Assembly: GCF_000698595.1 (NCBI RefSeq)
Contig: NZ_JFHC01000048.1
Coordinates: 1-64,000 of the forward strand
Source of the DNA: Caballeronia glathei
GTDB lineage: Bacteria > Pseudomonadota > Gammaproteobacteria > Burkholderiales > Burkholderiaceae
Direction of reading: 5' to 3'
Length of the DNA stretch: 64,000 nucleotides
The notes beneath the pieces were generated by a model that worked only from the letters and a program-made list of their open reading frames with translations, made no database searches and was not told the origin of the DNA. The position numbers and the translations under genes are program-made. This document shows positions 1 to 10,138 of the stretch, in pieces (the first letter of the stretch is position 1; the number at the start of each line of letters is the position of its first letter).

Positions 1-22
1 CCCTGGGATCACCGGGCGCTTA

Positions 23-52
23 CGATGCCGAATGCGGCATCGCCCTTTTCTT
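23..52 (+). terminator. Rho-independent terminator of a gene outside the window
   Basis: An 8-bp perfect stem (CGATGCCG at 23-30 with CGGCATCG at 35-42, four-base loop) is followed by CCCTTTTCTTT. The T-rich side is on the plus strand, so it should end a plus-strand gene left of the window that converges on hemB. The minus-strand reading has no T run. Confidence 0.6.
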
Positions 53-78
53 TGTCCCGGCGAGGTTCGGCGAGGAGC

Positions 79-1197
<1,119 letters not shown>

Positions 1198-1204
1198 TCA
1201 TACC

Positions 1205-1312
1205 GATCGAGCAACGCGCTTGCGCTGCGCTCCCCGCTTCTCCTCCCTGAGCGGGTGCCTGTCGTTATTCGATTAGGCTGTTTGACCCGCCGTCATGCGG
1301 CGGGTTTTTTTA
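1205..1312 (+). ncRNA. Candidate small RNA between hemB and engB
   Basis: Both flanking genes run on the minus strand, yet the gap holds a strong plus-strand intrinsic terminator at 1286-1311. The preceding bases can fold (GCCT near 1258 with AGGC near 1277). About 90 bases upstream of the terminator, TATCAT at 1196-1201 could be a -10 box inside the palindrome GGTATATCATACC; no good -35 is seen. No open frame with a credible ribosome-binding site fits. The RNA ends are inferred, not seen; a leftover terminator of a lost gene would look the same. Confidence 0.4.
1286..1311 (+). terminator. Strong orphan intrinsic terminator
   Basis: Perfect 7-bp GC stem CCCGCCG (1286-1292) / CGGCGGG (1298-1304), loop TCATG, then seven T residues. 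It is oriented on the plus strand although hemB and engB on either side are minus-strand genes. The minus-strand reading has no T run. Confidence 0.75.
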
Positions 1313-1352
1313 TGGACCGATGCTTTTGCTTGACCCGACGGCGTCGAACAGG

Positions 1353-2015
1353 TCACTGCGCTGTGTCTTGAGATTCGTTCTCGCCCGCCGCTTCGGGGAT
1401 GAGCCAGCTTTCGATGAGTTCGTGCGCTTCCTCGATACCCGTGCGCTTGAGCGCCGAAAAGAGTTGCACGGTCAGTTCCCCGCGATATCCCGCCGCCTTG
1501 TACTCCGCGAACGATTTCTTCGTCGCGCGCAGGGCGTTGGTCATCTCCTGTCGCGTCAATTTGTCGCATTTGGTGAGCAGCGCGTGAATCGGCTTACCGG
1601 TGGGCGCGAACCAGTCGATCATGATCTGATCCAGTTCCGTCAGCGGCCGGCGCGAATCCATCATCAGGATCATGCCGCACAGCTGCGCGCGGCTTTGCAG
1701 GTACGTGGAGAGCAACTGCTGCCAGTGCGCCTTCGCGGCGCCCGGCACTTCGGCGTAGCCGTAGCCCGGCAGGTCGACGAGGTGTGCGACGGGCTCATCG
1801 GCCGGACCGACGGAAAAGTAATTGATATGCTGCGTGCGTCCTGGCGTCTTGCTCGCGAAAGCCAGCCGTTTCTGATTGCACAGGATGTTGATTGCCGTCG
1901 ATTTGCCCGCATTCGAACGCCCGGCGAACGCGATTTCCGGTTGCGGCGTGGGAGGCAGATCGCGCAAATGATTGACGGTCGTGAAGAATCGGGCTTGGTG
2001 GAGCAGGAATGACAT
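1353..2015 (-). CDS. engB: Ribosome-biogenesis GTP-binding protein EngB/YihA/YsxC
   Basis: Essential TRAFAC-class GTPase needed for large ribosomal subunit assembly. The G motifs are present: G1 [10 protein letters not shown]3 DLPGYG, G4 TKCDK. The frame stays open to 2120, but the family N-terminus is [15 protein letters not shown], which gives a start at 2015 and 220 residues, the normal length. The extra 35 upstream residues do not resemble the family and would run into the promoter-like palindrome at 2111-2122. The gene is divergent from the cytochrome c4 gene. Confidence 0.95.
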   Translation of the reverse strand: MSFLLHQARFFTTVNHLRDLPPTPQPEIAFAGRSNAGKSTAINILCNQKRLAFASKTPGRTQHINYFSVGPADEPVAHLVDLPGYGYAEVPGAAKAHWQQLLSTYLQSRAQLCGMILMMDSRRPLTELDQIMIDWFAPTGKPIHALLTKCDKLTRQEMTNALRATKKSFAEYKAAGYRGELTVQLFSALKRTGIEEAHELIESWLIPEAAGENESQDTAQ

Positions 2016-2094
2016 TGGCGGGCCGATAAGAAAAAGCGGTGAAAACCCAAGCCTTGAGAACCCGGTAAATACTGGGCATGCCCCGACTGGCGTC

Positions 2095-2121
2095 TTTGCG
2101 ATTAGCGAGTTATTGTACAAT
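2095..2121 (+). promoter_or_regulatory. Possible sigma-70 promoter of the cytochrome c4 gene
   Basis: TTTGCG (2095-2100) and TACAAT (2116-2121) with a short 15-base spacer. The -10 lies in a perfect palindrome that offers the same TACAAT to the minus strand, where it could serve engB. Spacing is suboptimal, hence low confidence. Confidence 0.35.
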
Positions 2122-2234
2122 ACGGCGGTTTACTGAAGACCAGCACGGGCGCGCAAGACCCAAGCCAGATAAGGAGCGAGACGGGATTTCGGGCTTTTTT
2201 TTGAGCCCTTCGTTCGGGTATCTTGTGGCGATCC

Positions 2235-2262
2235 GTGGAAGAACCGGGGTGGAAGAACCGGG
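2235..2262 (+). repeat. Exact 14-bp tandem duplication in the cytochrome c4 leader
   Basis: GTGGAAGAACCGGG occurs twice in direct succession (2235-2248 and 2249-2262), within the untranslated leader about 70 bases before the cytochrome c4 start. Confidence 0.85.
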
Positions 2263-2332
2263 TGGCAGAAACAGTCGCCGTCGTTTTTTGCAGAACCTCA
2301 CATTCTCACAAGACGAAAAACAGGGTACGCGA

Positions 2333-2989
2333 ATGAACCGACTGTACAAGTCTCTGATGGTGCTTCAAGCAGCAGCAACGTTCGGTGGATTGGCAGGGTC
2401 AGGACAAGCGGCCGAGTCCGCACAGCCGGCAAAGCCGGATCTGAATCGGGGGCAGGCAATCGCAACCCAGGTGTGTGCCGCGTGTCATGCGGCGGATGGC
2501 AACAGCGCTGGCGCGGCATTTCCGAAGCTCGCGGGGCAGCATGCGGAATACCTCGTCAAGCAGTTGAAGGATTACAAGACCCAGCCGGGCGCGAAGGCGC
2601 CGGCGCGCAACAACCCGATCATGGCCGGCATCGCGGGGGCGCTGTCGGATCAGGACATGATCAACGTCTCGGCGTACTTCGCGGCGCAAAAAACCAAGCC
2701 CGGTTACGCCCGCGACAAGGCCACCGTTGCACTGGGCCAGAAGATTTATCGTGGCGGCATCTCGGACAAGGGCTTGCCGGCGTGCGCGTCGTGTCACGGC
2801 GCAACGGGGCTGGGCATGCCGGTGCAGTATCCGCGTCTGTCGTTTCAGTGGAGCGACTACACGGCCGCGCAGCTGACCGCGTTCGCGCAGGGCACGCGCA
2901 ACAACAGCGAGCCGATGCATACCATCTCGCTGCGTATGAGCGACGCGGAGATCAAGGCGGTTTCCGATTACATCGCAGGTCTGCATTGA
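2333..2989 (+). CDS. Cytochrome c4, di-haem periplasmic electron carrier
   Basis: Carries electrons in the periplasm, typically from the bc1 complex to terminal oxidases. From the start at 2333 the protein has 218 residues: a signal peptide (about 1-26, ending GSGQA), then two c-type domains, each with a CxxCH haem site (C48-A-A-C51-H52 and C151-A-S-C154-H155). Duplicated domains of about 90 residues are the cytochrome c4 pattern. The frame opens earlier at 2078, but only the 2333 start gives a signal peptide at the N-terminus. The downstream resB and ccsA genes build c-type cytochromes, and cytochrome c1 is encoded at 62.8 kb. Confidence 0.93.
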   Translation: MNRLYKSLMVLQAAATFGGLAGSGQAAESAQPAKPDLNRGQAIATQVCAACHAADGNSAGAAFPKLAGQHAEYLVKQLKDYKTQPGAKAPARNNPIMAGIAGALSDQDMINVSAYFAAQKTKPGYARDKATVALGQKIYRGGISDKGLPACASCHGATGLGMPVQYPRLSFQWSDYTAAQLTAFAQGTRNNSEPMHTISLRMSDAEIKAVSDYIAGLH

Positions 2990-3099
2990 GCAGCGTCCAG
3001 CGATTGGCCGGGTAGCCTCAAGCGTCGAAGAGCAACATCCGTTACCCTGCAGTCGCCCGTATTACGAAGCCGGTCCGGCGAGACCGGCACGAAAACAAG

Positions 3100-3147
3100 A
3101 AAAGGGTGGGACGCCGGTCGATGACCGCCAGCGTCTCCACCCTTTTT
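3100..3147 (+). terminator. Terminator after the cytochrome c4 gene
   Basis: A long imperfect stem (AAAAGGGTGG-GACGC at 3100-3114 with GCGTC-TCCACCCTTTT at 3131-3146) ends in a run of T. It lies between the cytochrome gene and resB and would separate their transcription. Confidence 0.8.
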
Positions 3148-3168
3148 TGCTGTCCAGTCGGAGTTTGA

Positions 3169-5385
3169 ATGAGCGTTAGCACCTCGGGATTGCAGTCGAA
3201 GTCGAGCAGTCGGACCATCAGGCACATCATCGAGCTCGTGAGTTCGATGCGCTTCGCCATCGCGCTGCTCGTTATTCTCGCCATCGCGAGCATCATCGGC
3301 ACGGTCCTCACGCAGGAAGATCCGTATCCCAACTACGTCAATCAGTTCGGTCCCTTCTGGGCCGACATCTTTCGCGGGCTGAGCCTCTACAGCGTGTACA
3401 GCGCGTGGTGGTTCATGCTGATCCTGATCTTTCTGGTGATCTCCGTGTCGCTGTGCGTCATTCGCAACGGCCCGAAAATGATCGCCGACATGAAAAGCTG
3501 GAAGGACCGCGTGCGCGAAGGCAGCCTGCGCGCGTTTCACCACAAGGGCGAGTTCGAGGTCGCCACGAGCCGCGCCGATACGGCCGCCGCGCTCGAGCGC
3601 CTCGCGGCGAAGCTCGGCTACAAGTACGTCACGCGCGAAACCGACAGCGGCGCCACGCTGATCGCCGCCAAGCGCGGCGCACTGACCAAGCTCGGCTACA
3701 TCTCGGCGCACCTCGCGATCGTCGTGATCTGTCTCGGCGGGCTGCTCGACAGCAACCTGCCGATCAAGCTGCAAATGTGGCTCTTCAACAAGACGCCGAT
3801 CGCCACGAACGCCGTCATCAACGATATCCCGCCCGAACATCGGCTATCGTCGTCGAACCTGACGTTTCGCGGCTACGCGTGGGTGCCCGAAGGCCAGCAC
3901 GTCGGCACGGCGATCCTGAACCAGCAGGACGGCTCGCTCATCCAGGACCTGCCGTTTTCCATCCAGCTCGACAAGTTCATCGTCGATTACTACTCAACGG
4001 GCATGCCGAAGCTGTTCGCGAGCGACATCGTCGTGATCGATCACGAGACCGGCAAGCGCATTCCGGCGCGCATCGAGGTGAACAAGCCGTTCACCTATGA
4101 CGGCATCTCGATCTACCAGTCGAGCTTCCAGGACGGCGGCTCGAAGCTCGAAATGACCGCATGGCCGATGTCCGGCGGCAGTGCGAAGACGGTGCCGTTC
4201 GGCGGCGCGATCGGTGGCACCGCGCCGATCGACGCGCGGATCGCGGGCACCAAGGGCGAAACCGTCGAATTCACCGATTTCCGGGCGATCAACGTCGAGA
4301 ACATCACCGACGGCCGTGGCGCGATCGATGCACGCGGCGTCGGCCAGACCCAGACGCTCAAGCAGGCATTCGACGAGCGGCTCGGCTCGGGCGCGAAGAC
4401 GTCGAAGCCGACCGACCTGCGCAACGTCGGGCCGTCGGTGCAATACAAGGTGCGCGGCACGGATGGCCAGGCGCGCGAGTACAACAACTACATGCTGCCG
4501 CTCGACGTATCCGGCCAGCGGATGTTCCTCGCCGGCATGCGAGTGAGTCCGAATGACCCGTTCCGCTATCTGCGCATCCCCGCCGACGAGCAGGATTCGG
4601 TCAGGCAATGGATGAACCTGCGCGCCGCACTGGAAACGCCGTCGATGCGCGCCGAAGCCGCGCACCGCTTCGCGCAGCGCTCGGTGCCGCAGGCGAACGC
4701 CGAATTGCAGAAGCATCTGGAAGAAAGCGCCGTGCGCGTGCTCAACCTGTTCGCGGGCGCCGACGAATCCGGCGCGGCGCCGCAGAATCCTCAGACTATT
4801 GGCGGCTTCCAGGCGGTGGCGGGATTCATCGACCGGTCGGTGCCGAAGGGTGAGCAGGAAAAGGCCGCGGGCCTCCTGCTGCGCATGCTCGAAGGCGCGA
4901 CCTGGGACCTCTGGCAGGTGTCCCGCGCGCAGAACGGCCTGCCGGAAGCCAAGGTAGACGAGAAGAACACGGCGTTCGTGCAATCGTCGATCAACGCGCT
5001 TTCGGACAGCTTTCTGTACGGATCTCCGGTCTTCCTGCAACTTGACTCGTTCAAGCAGATCCAGGCGTCGGTGTTCCAGCTTACGCGGGCGCCGGGCAAA
5101 AAACTGGTGTATCTTGGCAGCCTCCTGCTCGTGCTCGGCATTTTCGCGATGTTCTACGTTCGCGAACGGCGGCTCTGGTTCTGGCTCAAAGATGAAGGGC
5201 AGGGTGGCGCGACGGTGCTGATGGCGATGTCGACGGCGCGCAGAACGTTCGATTACGAAAAAGAGTTCGAAAAAACACGCGACACCGTCGCCGCCACGCT
5301 CAAAGGCAGGCCGGTGGTTCAGGCCCCCTTGTCCGGCCCGACAGCGCAAGACACGTCCCCCGGTTCGCAGGATTCAACTCGGTAA
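3169..5385 (+). CDS. resB: Cytochrome c biogenesis protein ResB (system II)
   Basis: One half of the system II haem export and ligation complex (ResB/CcsB with CcsA), which attaches haem to apocytochromes c at the outer face of the inner membrane. The 738 residues show the ResB plan: membrane segments near 27-46, 85-105 and 165-185, a large periplasmic domain, and a last segment near 644-664 followed by a cytoplasmic tail. Early residues SSMRFAIALLVILAIASIIG are typical of the family. The gene sits four bases before ccsA, so the two are cotranscribed. Their neighbour is the gene of a likely substrate, cytochrome c4. Confidence 0.95.
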   Translation: MSVSTSGLQSKSSSRTIRHIIELVSSMRFAIALLVILAIASIIGTVLTQEDPYPNYVNQFGPFWADIFRGLSLYSVYSAWWFMLILIFLVISVSLCVIRNGPKMIADMKSWKDRVREGSLRAFHHKGEFEVATSRADTAAALERLAAKLGYKYVTRETDSGATLIAAKRGALTKLGYISAHLAIVVICLGGLLDSNLPIKLQMWLFNKTPIATNAVINDIPPEHRLSSSNLTFRGYAWVPEGQHVGTAILNQQDGSLIQDLPFSIQLDKFIVDYYSTGMPKLFASDIVVIDHETGKRIPARIEVNKPFTYDGISIYQSSFQDGGSKLEMTAWPMSGGSAKTVPFGGAIGGTAPIDARIAGTKGETVEFTDFRAINVENITDGRGAIDARGVGQTQTLKQAFDERLGSGAKTSKPTDLRNVGPSVQYKVRGTDGQAREYNNYMLPLDVSGQRMFLAGMRVSPNDPFRYLRIPADEQDSVRQWMNLRAALETPSMRAEAAHRFAQRSVPQANAELQKHLEESAVRVLNLFAGADESGAAPQNPQTIGGFQAVAGFIDRSVPKGEQEKAAGLLLRMLEGATWDLWQVSRAQNGLPEAKVDEKNTAFVQSSINALSDSFLYGSPVFLQLDSFKQIQASVFQLTRAPGKKLVYLGSLLLVLGIFAMFYVRERRLWFWLKDEGQGGATVLMAMSTARRTFDYEKEFEKTRDTVAATLKGRPVVQAPLSGPTAQDTSPGSQDSTR

Positions 5386-5389
5386 GATC

Positions 5390-6592
5390 ATGGACCTCAC
5401 ACAAGCTTCTTCCCGTTCGACGGCGGCCGCGAGACGCCCCGTTCAAGACGCGGCCGACCCCGCGCTGTTCGACGACCGTCCGTTTCTCAGGAGACTCGGC
5501 GCATTCGACTGGCTGTTCGCGCTGGCGATGGTGGCGGGCGCGGGTTTCGCGCTCTTTCGCTACCACCCGTTCATGGATTACTACGACAAGGCCGTGCTGA
5601 TCTGCGCCGTGCCGACGTTCGTCGTGCTCGGGTGGCGCTGGAAACCGGTGCGCCTGTTGATCGCGCTGATCGCGCTGCTCGCGCTTTCGTCGATACAGCT
5701 CTATCACGCCGACCTCGCCCGCGCCGACACCAACTTCTTCCTGAAGTATTTCCTGTCGAGCCAGTCCGCGATTCTGTGGATGAGCGCGCTCTTCGTGCTC
5801 GCCACGCTGTTCTACTGGATCGGCCTCCTCTCGCGCTCGCAGACGGGCGGCGCGATCGGTTCGCGCATGACGTGGGTCGCGGTGCTGATGGGTTTCACCG
5901 GGCTGATGGTGCGCTGGTACGAGTCGTACCTGATCGGCACCGATGTCGGGCATATCCCCATCTCGAACCTGTATGAAGTATTCGTGCTGTTCTGCCTGAT
6001 CACGTCGCTGTTCTATCTGTACTACGAGCAGCACTACGGCACCCGTGCGCTGGGCGCGTTCGTGCTGCTCGTGATCAGCGCGGCGGTCGGCTTCCTGATG
6101 TGGTATTCGATCGCCCGCGACGCCCAGCAGATCCAGCCGCTCGTGCCCGCACTGCAAAGCTGGTGGATGAAGATCCACGTGCCGGCGAACTTCATCGGCT
6201 ACGGCAGTTTCGCGCTGTCGGCGATGGTGTCCGTCGCGTATCTCGCGAAGCAGCGCGGCGTGCTCGCCGACCGCCTGCCGTCGCTCGAGGTGCTCGACGA
6301 CGTCATGTACAAGTCGATCGCGGTCGGCTTCGCGTTCTTCACCATCGCGACGATTCTCGGCGCTCTGTGGGCCGCCGAAGCCTGGGGCGGCTACTGGAGC
6401 TGGGACCCGAAGGAAACCTGGGCGCTGATCGTCTGGCTGAACTACGCGGCCTGGCTGCACATGCGTCTGATGAAAGGCTTGCGCGGCGCCGCTGCCGCGT
6501 GGTGGGCACTGACCGGCCTGCTGGTCACCACGTTCGCGTTCCTCGGCGTCAACATGTTCCTCTCCGGACTGCACAGCTACGGCAAACTGTAA
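5390..6592 (+). CDS. ccsA: Cytochrome c biogenesis protein CcsA-type (system II, often named CcsB)
   Basis: Partner of ResB in haem delivery and covalent attachment to CxxCH motifs. The 400-residue protein is polytopic and carries the tryptophan-rich WWD haem-handling motif at residues 332-344 (WGGYWSWDPKETW), diagnostic of the CcsA/CcmC/CcmF family. An N-terminal cytoplasmic stretch of about 35 residues precedes the first membrane segment. The start codon lies four bases after the resB stop, and a clear terminator follows. Databases use both ccsA and ccsB for this gene. Confidence 0.95.
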   Translation: MDLTQASSRSTAAARRPVQDAADPALFDDRPFLRRLGAFDWLFALAMVAGAGFALFRYHPFMDYYDKAVLICAVPTFVVLGWRWKPVRLLIALIALLALSSIQLYHADLARADTNFFLKYFLSSQSAILWMSALFVLATLFYWIGLLSRSQTGGAIGSRMTWVAVLMGFTGLMVRWYESYLIGTDVGHIPISNLYEVFVLFCLITSLFYLYYEQHYGTRALGAFVLLVISAAVGFLMWYSIARDAQQIQPLVPALQSWWMKIHVPANFIGYGSFALSAMVSVAYLAKQRGVLADRLPSLEVLDDVMYKSIAVGFAFFTIATILGALWAAEAWGGYWSWDPKETWALIVWLNYAAWLHMRLMKGLRGAAAAWWALTGLLVTTFAFLGVNMFLSGLHSYGKL

Positions 6593-6618
6593 TTTCGCGG
6601 GTTGCCCAGCGACTAAGA

Positions 6619-6652
6619 ACCGTCATGCAGATTTTGCTGACGGTTTTTTTTC
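6619..6652 (+). terminator. Terminator of the resB-ccsA operon
   Basis: AACCGTCA (6619-6626) pairs with TGACGGTT (6638-6645) around a 11-base loop, with the T run extending to about 6651. Confidence 0.85.
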
Positions 6653-6761
6653 GTCGCGCGCAGGAATACCTGCATCCAAAATCGTGTTTGACAACTATAT
6701 AACCTAAGGAGGTGCGCCTGATTTTCCCGGGCGCGCCGGTGCAATCGGTCAGGAGCAGCAA

Positions 6762-7751
6762 ATGTGGATCAAACGAAACGGCCATCTTTCCGGCGACGAT
6801 ATCGCGCGTAGCGAAATCACGCCCCGCGAGGTGTTCGAGAACCGCCGCCGCGTGTTGCGGGCCTTGGGCGCCGCAGCTGCGACCGGTCTCGTCGGCGTGA
6901 ACGGCGAGGCGCTCGCGACGATGACCTCGCCCGACGCGAAGGGCCAGAAGCTGGCGGCGAAGACGAATCCGAAGTACGTCGTGACCGACAAGGTCACGTC
7001 ATTCAAGGACATCACGACGTACAACAACTACTACGAGTTCGGCACCGACAAGAGCGATCCGGCCCAGAACGCGCACTCGCTGCGCCCGAGGCCGTGGAAG
7101 CTTTCGGTTGAGGGCGCGATCAAGAATCCGAAGGTGTACGACATCGACGAGCTCCTGAAAATCGCACCGCTCGAGGAACGCGTCTACCGGCTGCGTTGCG
7201 TGGAAGGGTGGTCGATGGTGATTCCGTGGGTCGGCGTGTCGCTCTCCGAGCTCATCAAGCGCGCCGAGCCGACCGGCAACGCGAAATACGTGCAGTTCAT
7301 CACGCTCGCCGATCCGTCGCAGATGCCGGGCCTGTCGACGCCGATCCTCGAATGGCCCTATTCCGAAGGTCTCCGGATGGACGAGGCGATGCACCCGCTC
7401 ACGCTGCTCACGGTCGGCCTGTACGGGGAAGTGCTGCCGAATCAGAACGGCGCGCCGGTGCGCATCATCGTGCCGTGGAAATACGGCTTCAAGAGCGCGA
7501 AGTCGCTGGTGAAGATCCGCTTCGTCGAAAAAGAGCCGCCGACCAGTTGGAACACCTACGCGCCGACCGAATACGGCTTCTATTCGAACGTGAACCCGAA
7601 CGTCGATCACCCGCGCTGGAGCCAGGCGACCGAGCGGCGCATCGGCGAGGACGGCTTTTTCACGCCGAAGCGCAAGACGCTGATGTTCAACGGCTACGCC
7701 GACCAGGTGGCGTCGCTGTATCAGGGCATGGACCTGAAGAAGAATTTCTGA
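6762..7751 (+). CDS. msrP: Protein-methionine-sulfoxide reductase catalytic subunit MsrP (YedY)
   Basis: Periplasmic molybdopterin enzyme that reduces oxidised methionines in envelope proteins, receiving electrons from MsrQ. The 329 residues begin with a twin-arginine signal ([10 protein letters not shown], arginines 28-30), so folded enzyme would be exported by TatABC, also encoded in this window. The molybdenum ligand cysteine is visible as C146 in [12 protein letters not shown], followed by the family stretch [12 protein letters not shown]. The next gene, msrQ, begins immediately after the stop codon. The leader holds TTGACA and TATATA too close together to be one ordinary promoter. Confidence 0.96.
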   Translation: MWIKRNGHLSGDDIARSEITPREVFENRRRVLRALGAAAATGLVGVNGEALATMTSPDAKGQKLAAKTNPKYVVTDKVTSFKDITTYNNYYEFGTDKSDPAQNAHSLRPRPWKLSVEGAIKNPKVYDIDELLKIAPLEERVYRLRCVEGWSMVIPWVGVSLSELIKRAEPTGNAKYVQFITLADPSQMPGLSTPILEWPYSEGLRMDEAMHPLTLLTVGLYGEVLPNQNGAPVRIIVPWKYGFKSAKSLVKIRFVEKEPPTSWNTYAPTEYGFYSNVNPNVDHPRWSQATERRIGEDGFFTPKRKTLMFNGYADQVASLYQGMDLKKNF

Positions 7752-8423
7752 GTGGACACTATGCAAACGGTATCCGACATCAAACGTCCAGCTTCGCGCA
7801 GCAGCAGCGGCGCGAGCATGGGCTGGGTGGCGCCCGCAAAGGTGATCGTGTTCATCGCCGCGCTTTATCCGCTCGCGCGGATCGTGTTGCTCGGCGTTAC
7901 CAACGGGCTGGGCGCGAACCCGATCGAGTTCATCACGCGCTCGACGGGCCTCTGGACGCTCGTCTACCTCTGCATCACGCTCGCGATCACGCCCGCGCGG
8001 CGGCTGACCGGTGTCAACGCGCTGCTGCGGTTTCGCCGGATGCTCGGGCTGTACGCGTTTTTCTTCGCCGCGCTGCACTTCACGACGTACCTGTGGTTCG
8101 ACAAGTGGTTCAGCGTCACCGAGATTCTGAAGGACATCGGCAAGCGGCCGTTCATCACGGTGGGGTTCGCGGCATTCCTGCTGCTGATTCCGCTCGCCGT
8201 GACCTCGCCCAAGGCGATGGTGAAGAAGCTCGGGCGCCGCTGGCAGACGCTGCACAAGGCCATCTATCTGATCGCCACGCTCGCGATCCTGCATTTCTGG
8301 TGGATGAAGGCGGGCAAGCACGACCTGATTCTGCCGAAGATCTACGGCGCGATCGTGGTCGTGCTGCTGGGATGGCGATTGCTGGTGTGGCTCAAGGGCC
8401 GCTACGCGCGGCCGCGCGCGTGA
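7752..8423 (+). CDS. msrQ: Haem-binding membrane subunit MsrQ (YedZ)
   Basis: Six-helix inner-membrane b-type cytochrome of the ferric-reductase-like family that passes electrons to MsrP. The 223-residue protein has the expected hydrophobic pattern and family histidines, for example FFFAALHFTTY and ATLAILHFWW. A GTG at 7752 touches the msrP stop; an ATG at 7761 is an alternative start that removes three residues. Immediate juxtaposition with msrP points to one transcript, closed by the hairpin at 8428-8459. Confidence 0.95.
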   Translation: MDTMQTVSDIKRPASRSSSGASMGWVAPAKVIVFIAALYPLARIVLLGVTNGLGANPIEFITRSTGLWTLVYLCITLAITPARRLTGVNALLRFRRMLGLYAFFFAALHFTTYLWFDKWFSVTEILKDIGKRPFITVGFAAFLLLIPLAVTSPKAMVKKLGRRWQTLHKAIYLIATLAILHFWWMKAGKHDLILPKIYGAIVVVLLGWRLLVWLKGRYARPRA

Positions 8424-8427
8424 GCAA

Positions 8428-8459
8428 TAAAAAAGCGATGCCGCGGCATCGCTTTTTTT
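8428..8459. terminator. Bidirectional terminator msrQ / lysA
   Basis: A near-perfect palindrome (AAAGCGATGCC / GGCATCGCTTT) has an A run on its left and a T run on its right. It can therefore stop msrPQ on the plus strand and lysA on the minus strand. Confidence 0.85.
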
Positions 8460-8477
8460 CGGCTGAAACGTCTCGCC

Positions 8478-9740
8478 TCAGTCGGGCAAGATCGATTCCC
8501 CGGCGAATAGTTGTCTCACTTCCTCGCGCTCGCGCACGAGGCGCGCGCGCTCGCGATCGACCATCACTTCGGCGGCGCGCGGGCGCGTGTTGTAGTTGGA
8601 GCTCATCACGAAGCCGTAGGCGCCGGCCGAACAGATCCCGAGCAGGTCGCCCGGCTCGACGGCGAGTTCGCGATCGCGGCCGAGCCAGTCGCCGCTTTCG
8701 CAGACCGGGCCGACGACGTCGTAGGTCTGCGCTTTTGCGTCGCTTTTCACGACCGGCACGATGCGGTGGAACGCTTCGTACATCGCGGGGCGGGCGAGGT
8801 CGTTCATCGCGGCATCGACGATGGCGAAGTTCTTTTCCTCGCCGGGTTTCAGGTATTCGACCCGCGTGAGCAGTACGCCCGCATTGCCGACGAGCGAGCG
8901 CCCCGGCTCGAAATACACTTCGCGATGAGCGTGCCCGCGCTTCTCGATATGCCCGAGCACCGCGCGCACGAATTCGCCGATATCGGGTGGCGTTTCGTCG
9001 TCGTAGGTGATGCCGAGGCCGCCGCCGACGTCGACATGGCGAATGGTCGCGCCGTCCGTTTCGATCTGCTCGACGAGATCCAGGAGCCTGTCGACCGCGT
9101 CGAGGTACGGGCTGATCTCGGTGATCTGCGAACCGATGTGGCAGTCGATTCCAACCACCTCCAGGTTCGACATCGCGGCCGCCTGCGCGTAGGTCGCGCG
9201 GGCGTCGTCGAAGGCGACGCCGAACTTGTTCGACTTGAGGCCGGTGGAAATGTACGGATGCGTTTTCGCGTCGACGTCCGGGTTCACGCGCAGCGACACC
9301 GGCGCCCGCTTGCCCGCGGCCTTCGCCACTTCGTTCAGGGCGTGCAGTTCCGGAATCGATTCGACGTTGAAGCACTTCACGCCCGCGTCGAGCGCCTCGC
9401 GCATCTCGGCCGACGTCTTGCCGACGCCCGAGAACACCGTGTTCTCCGCCTTGCCGCCTGCGGCGAGAATGCGCGCGAGTTCCCCTGACGACACGATGTC
9501 GAAGCCCGCGCCGAGCCGCGCGAACACGTTGAGGACCGCGAGGTTGCTGTTCGCCTTGACCGCGACGTGGATCGTCGCGCGGCGGCCGTCGCAGGCGTCG
9601 GCGTAGGCGTGATAGGCCTCGGTCAGCGCGCCGCGCGAGTAGACGTAGAGCGGCGTGCCGAACTGTTCGGCGAGCGAGACGGCGGAAACGCCCTCGACGT
9701 GCAGGATGCCGTCAGCGTAGGAAAATGCGGATTGACTCAT
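8478..9740 (-). CDS. lysA: Diaminopimelate decarboxylase
   Basis: PLP enzyme that decarboxylates meso-diaminopimelate to L-lysine, the last step of lysine synthesis. The 420 residues have family length. The PLP lysine is K62 in HVAVKANSNLAVLN, with the phosphate-binding and substrate stretches DIVSSGEL, HIGSQI and CESGDWLGRD present. It is the second gene after lptM on the minus strand (33-bp gap), an arrangement common in proteobacteria. Confidence 0.97.
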   Translation of the reverse strand: MSQSAFSYADGILHVEGVSAVSLAEQFGTPLYVYSRGALTEAYHAYADACDGRRATIHVAVKANSNLAVLNVFARLGAGFDIVSSGELARILAAGGKAENTVFSGVGKTSAEMREALDAGVKCFNVESIPELHALNEVAKAAGKRAPVSLRVNPDVDAKTHPYISTGLKSNKFGVAFDDARATYAQAAAMSNLEVVGIDCHIGSQITEISPYLDAVDRLLDLVEQIETDGATIRHVDVGGGLGITYDDETPPDIGEFVRAVLGHIEKRGHAHREVYFEPGRSLVGNAGVLLTRVEYLKPGEEKNFAIVDAAMNDLARPAMYEAFHRIVPVVKSDAKAQTYDVVGPVCESGDWLGRDRELAVEPGDLLGICSAGAYGFVMSSNYNTRPRAAEVMVDRERARLVREREEVRQLFAGESILPD

Positions 9741-9773
9741 GCGAGACCTGAAGGAAACAGTGAAGCGGGCAGA

Positions 9774-10103
9774 TCATTCGGCGGATGACGCGGCCTTGGG
9801 CACCGCCGCGCCGGATTTCAGATCGGTTTCGGGCGAAAGCACGAGCGGCTCGCCCGAGGTGTCGGGCACGCTGCCCTGATCGGCCGATGTGTCGCGCGTC
9901 GTGCCCGGCCGCGACGCCGTTCCATTGTCCGGCTTGACGTCGGACGGCGGCGTGTCCTTGAGATCGCCTGGACGCTGCGGCAGGGGCGGCGTGGTCGGAA
10001 GATAGAGCGGACCGCGCTGCCCACAACCGCCGAGCGCGCCCGCCGTGACGGCGGAAACGGCCAAAGCCGCTACAATCGCGCTCATCCTGAAAACGACTCG
10101 CAT
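9774..10103 (-). CDS. lptM: LptM-type lipoprotein (LPS translocon maturation chaperone family)
   Basis: Small outer-membrane lipoprotein of the family that helps LptD fold in E. coli. The lipobox ALGGC places the acylated cysteine at residue 27, followed directly by the family signature GQRGPLYLP. The rest (about 75 residues) is a hydrophilic, proline/serine/threonine-rich tail of low conservation. A methionine at residue 7 is an alternative start. The start at 10103 leaves only 35 bases to the divergent cyaY, so its promoter must reach into cyaY. The function in this organism is by family only. Confidence 0.82.
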   Translation of the reverse strand: MRVVFRMSAIVAALAVSAVTAGALGGCGQRGPLYLPTTPPLPQRPGDLKDTPPSDVKPDNGTASRPGTTRDTSADQGSVPDTSGEPLVLSPETDLKSGAAVPKAASSAE

Positions 10104-10138
10104 GACTGTCCCTGAAAAATTGATCGCAGGAGTTTAGC

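Larger units (their letters stand above)
2016..2332. other. Divergent intergenic region engB / cytochrome c4
   Basis: These 317 bases hold no gene I can support. They contain a 12-bp palindrome TATTGTACAATA (2111-2122), which gives a TACAAT -10-like box on each strand. A GGGCT/AGCCC hairpin with a loop of eight T and one G lies at about 2190-2208. An exact 14-bp tandem duplication is at 2235-2262. The leader of the cytochrome gene would therefore be about 200 nucleotides. Confidence 0.6.

Noticed and set aside
2016-2120. Longer EngB starting at 2120
   Set aside because: The extra 35 residues have no family similarity and cover the promoter-like palindrome.
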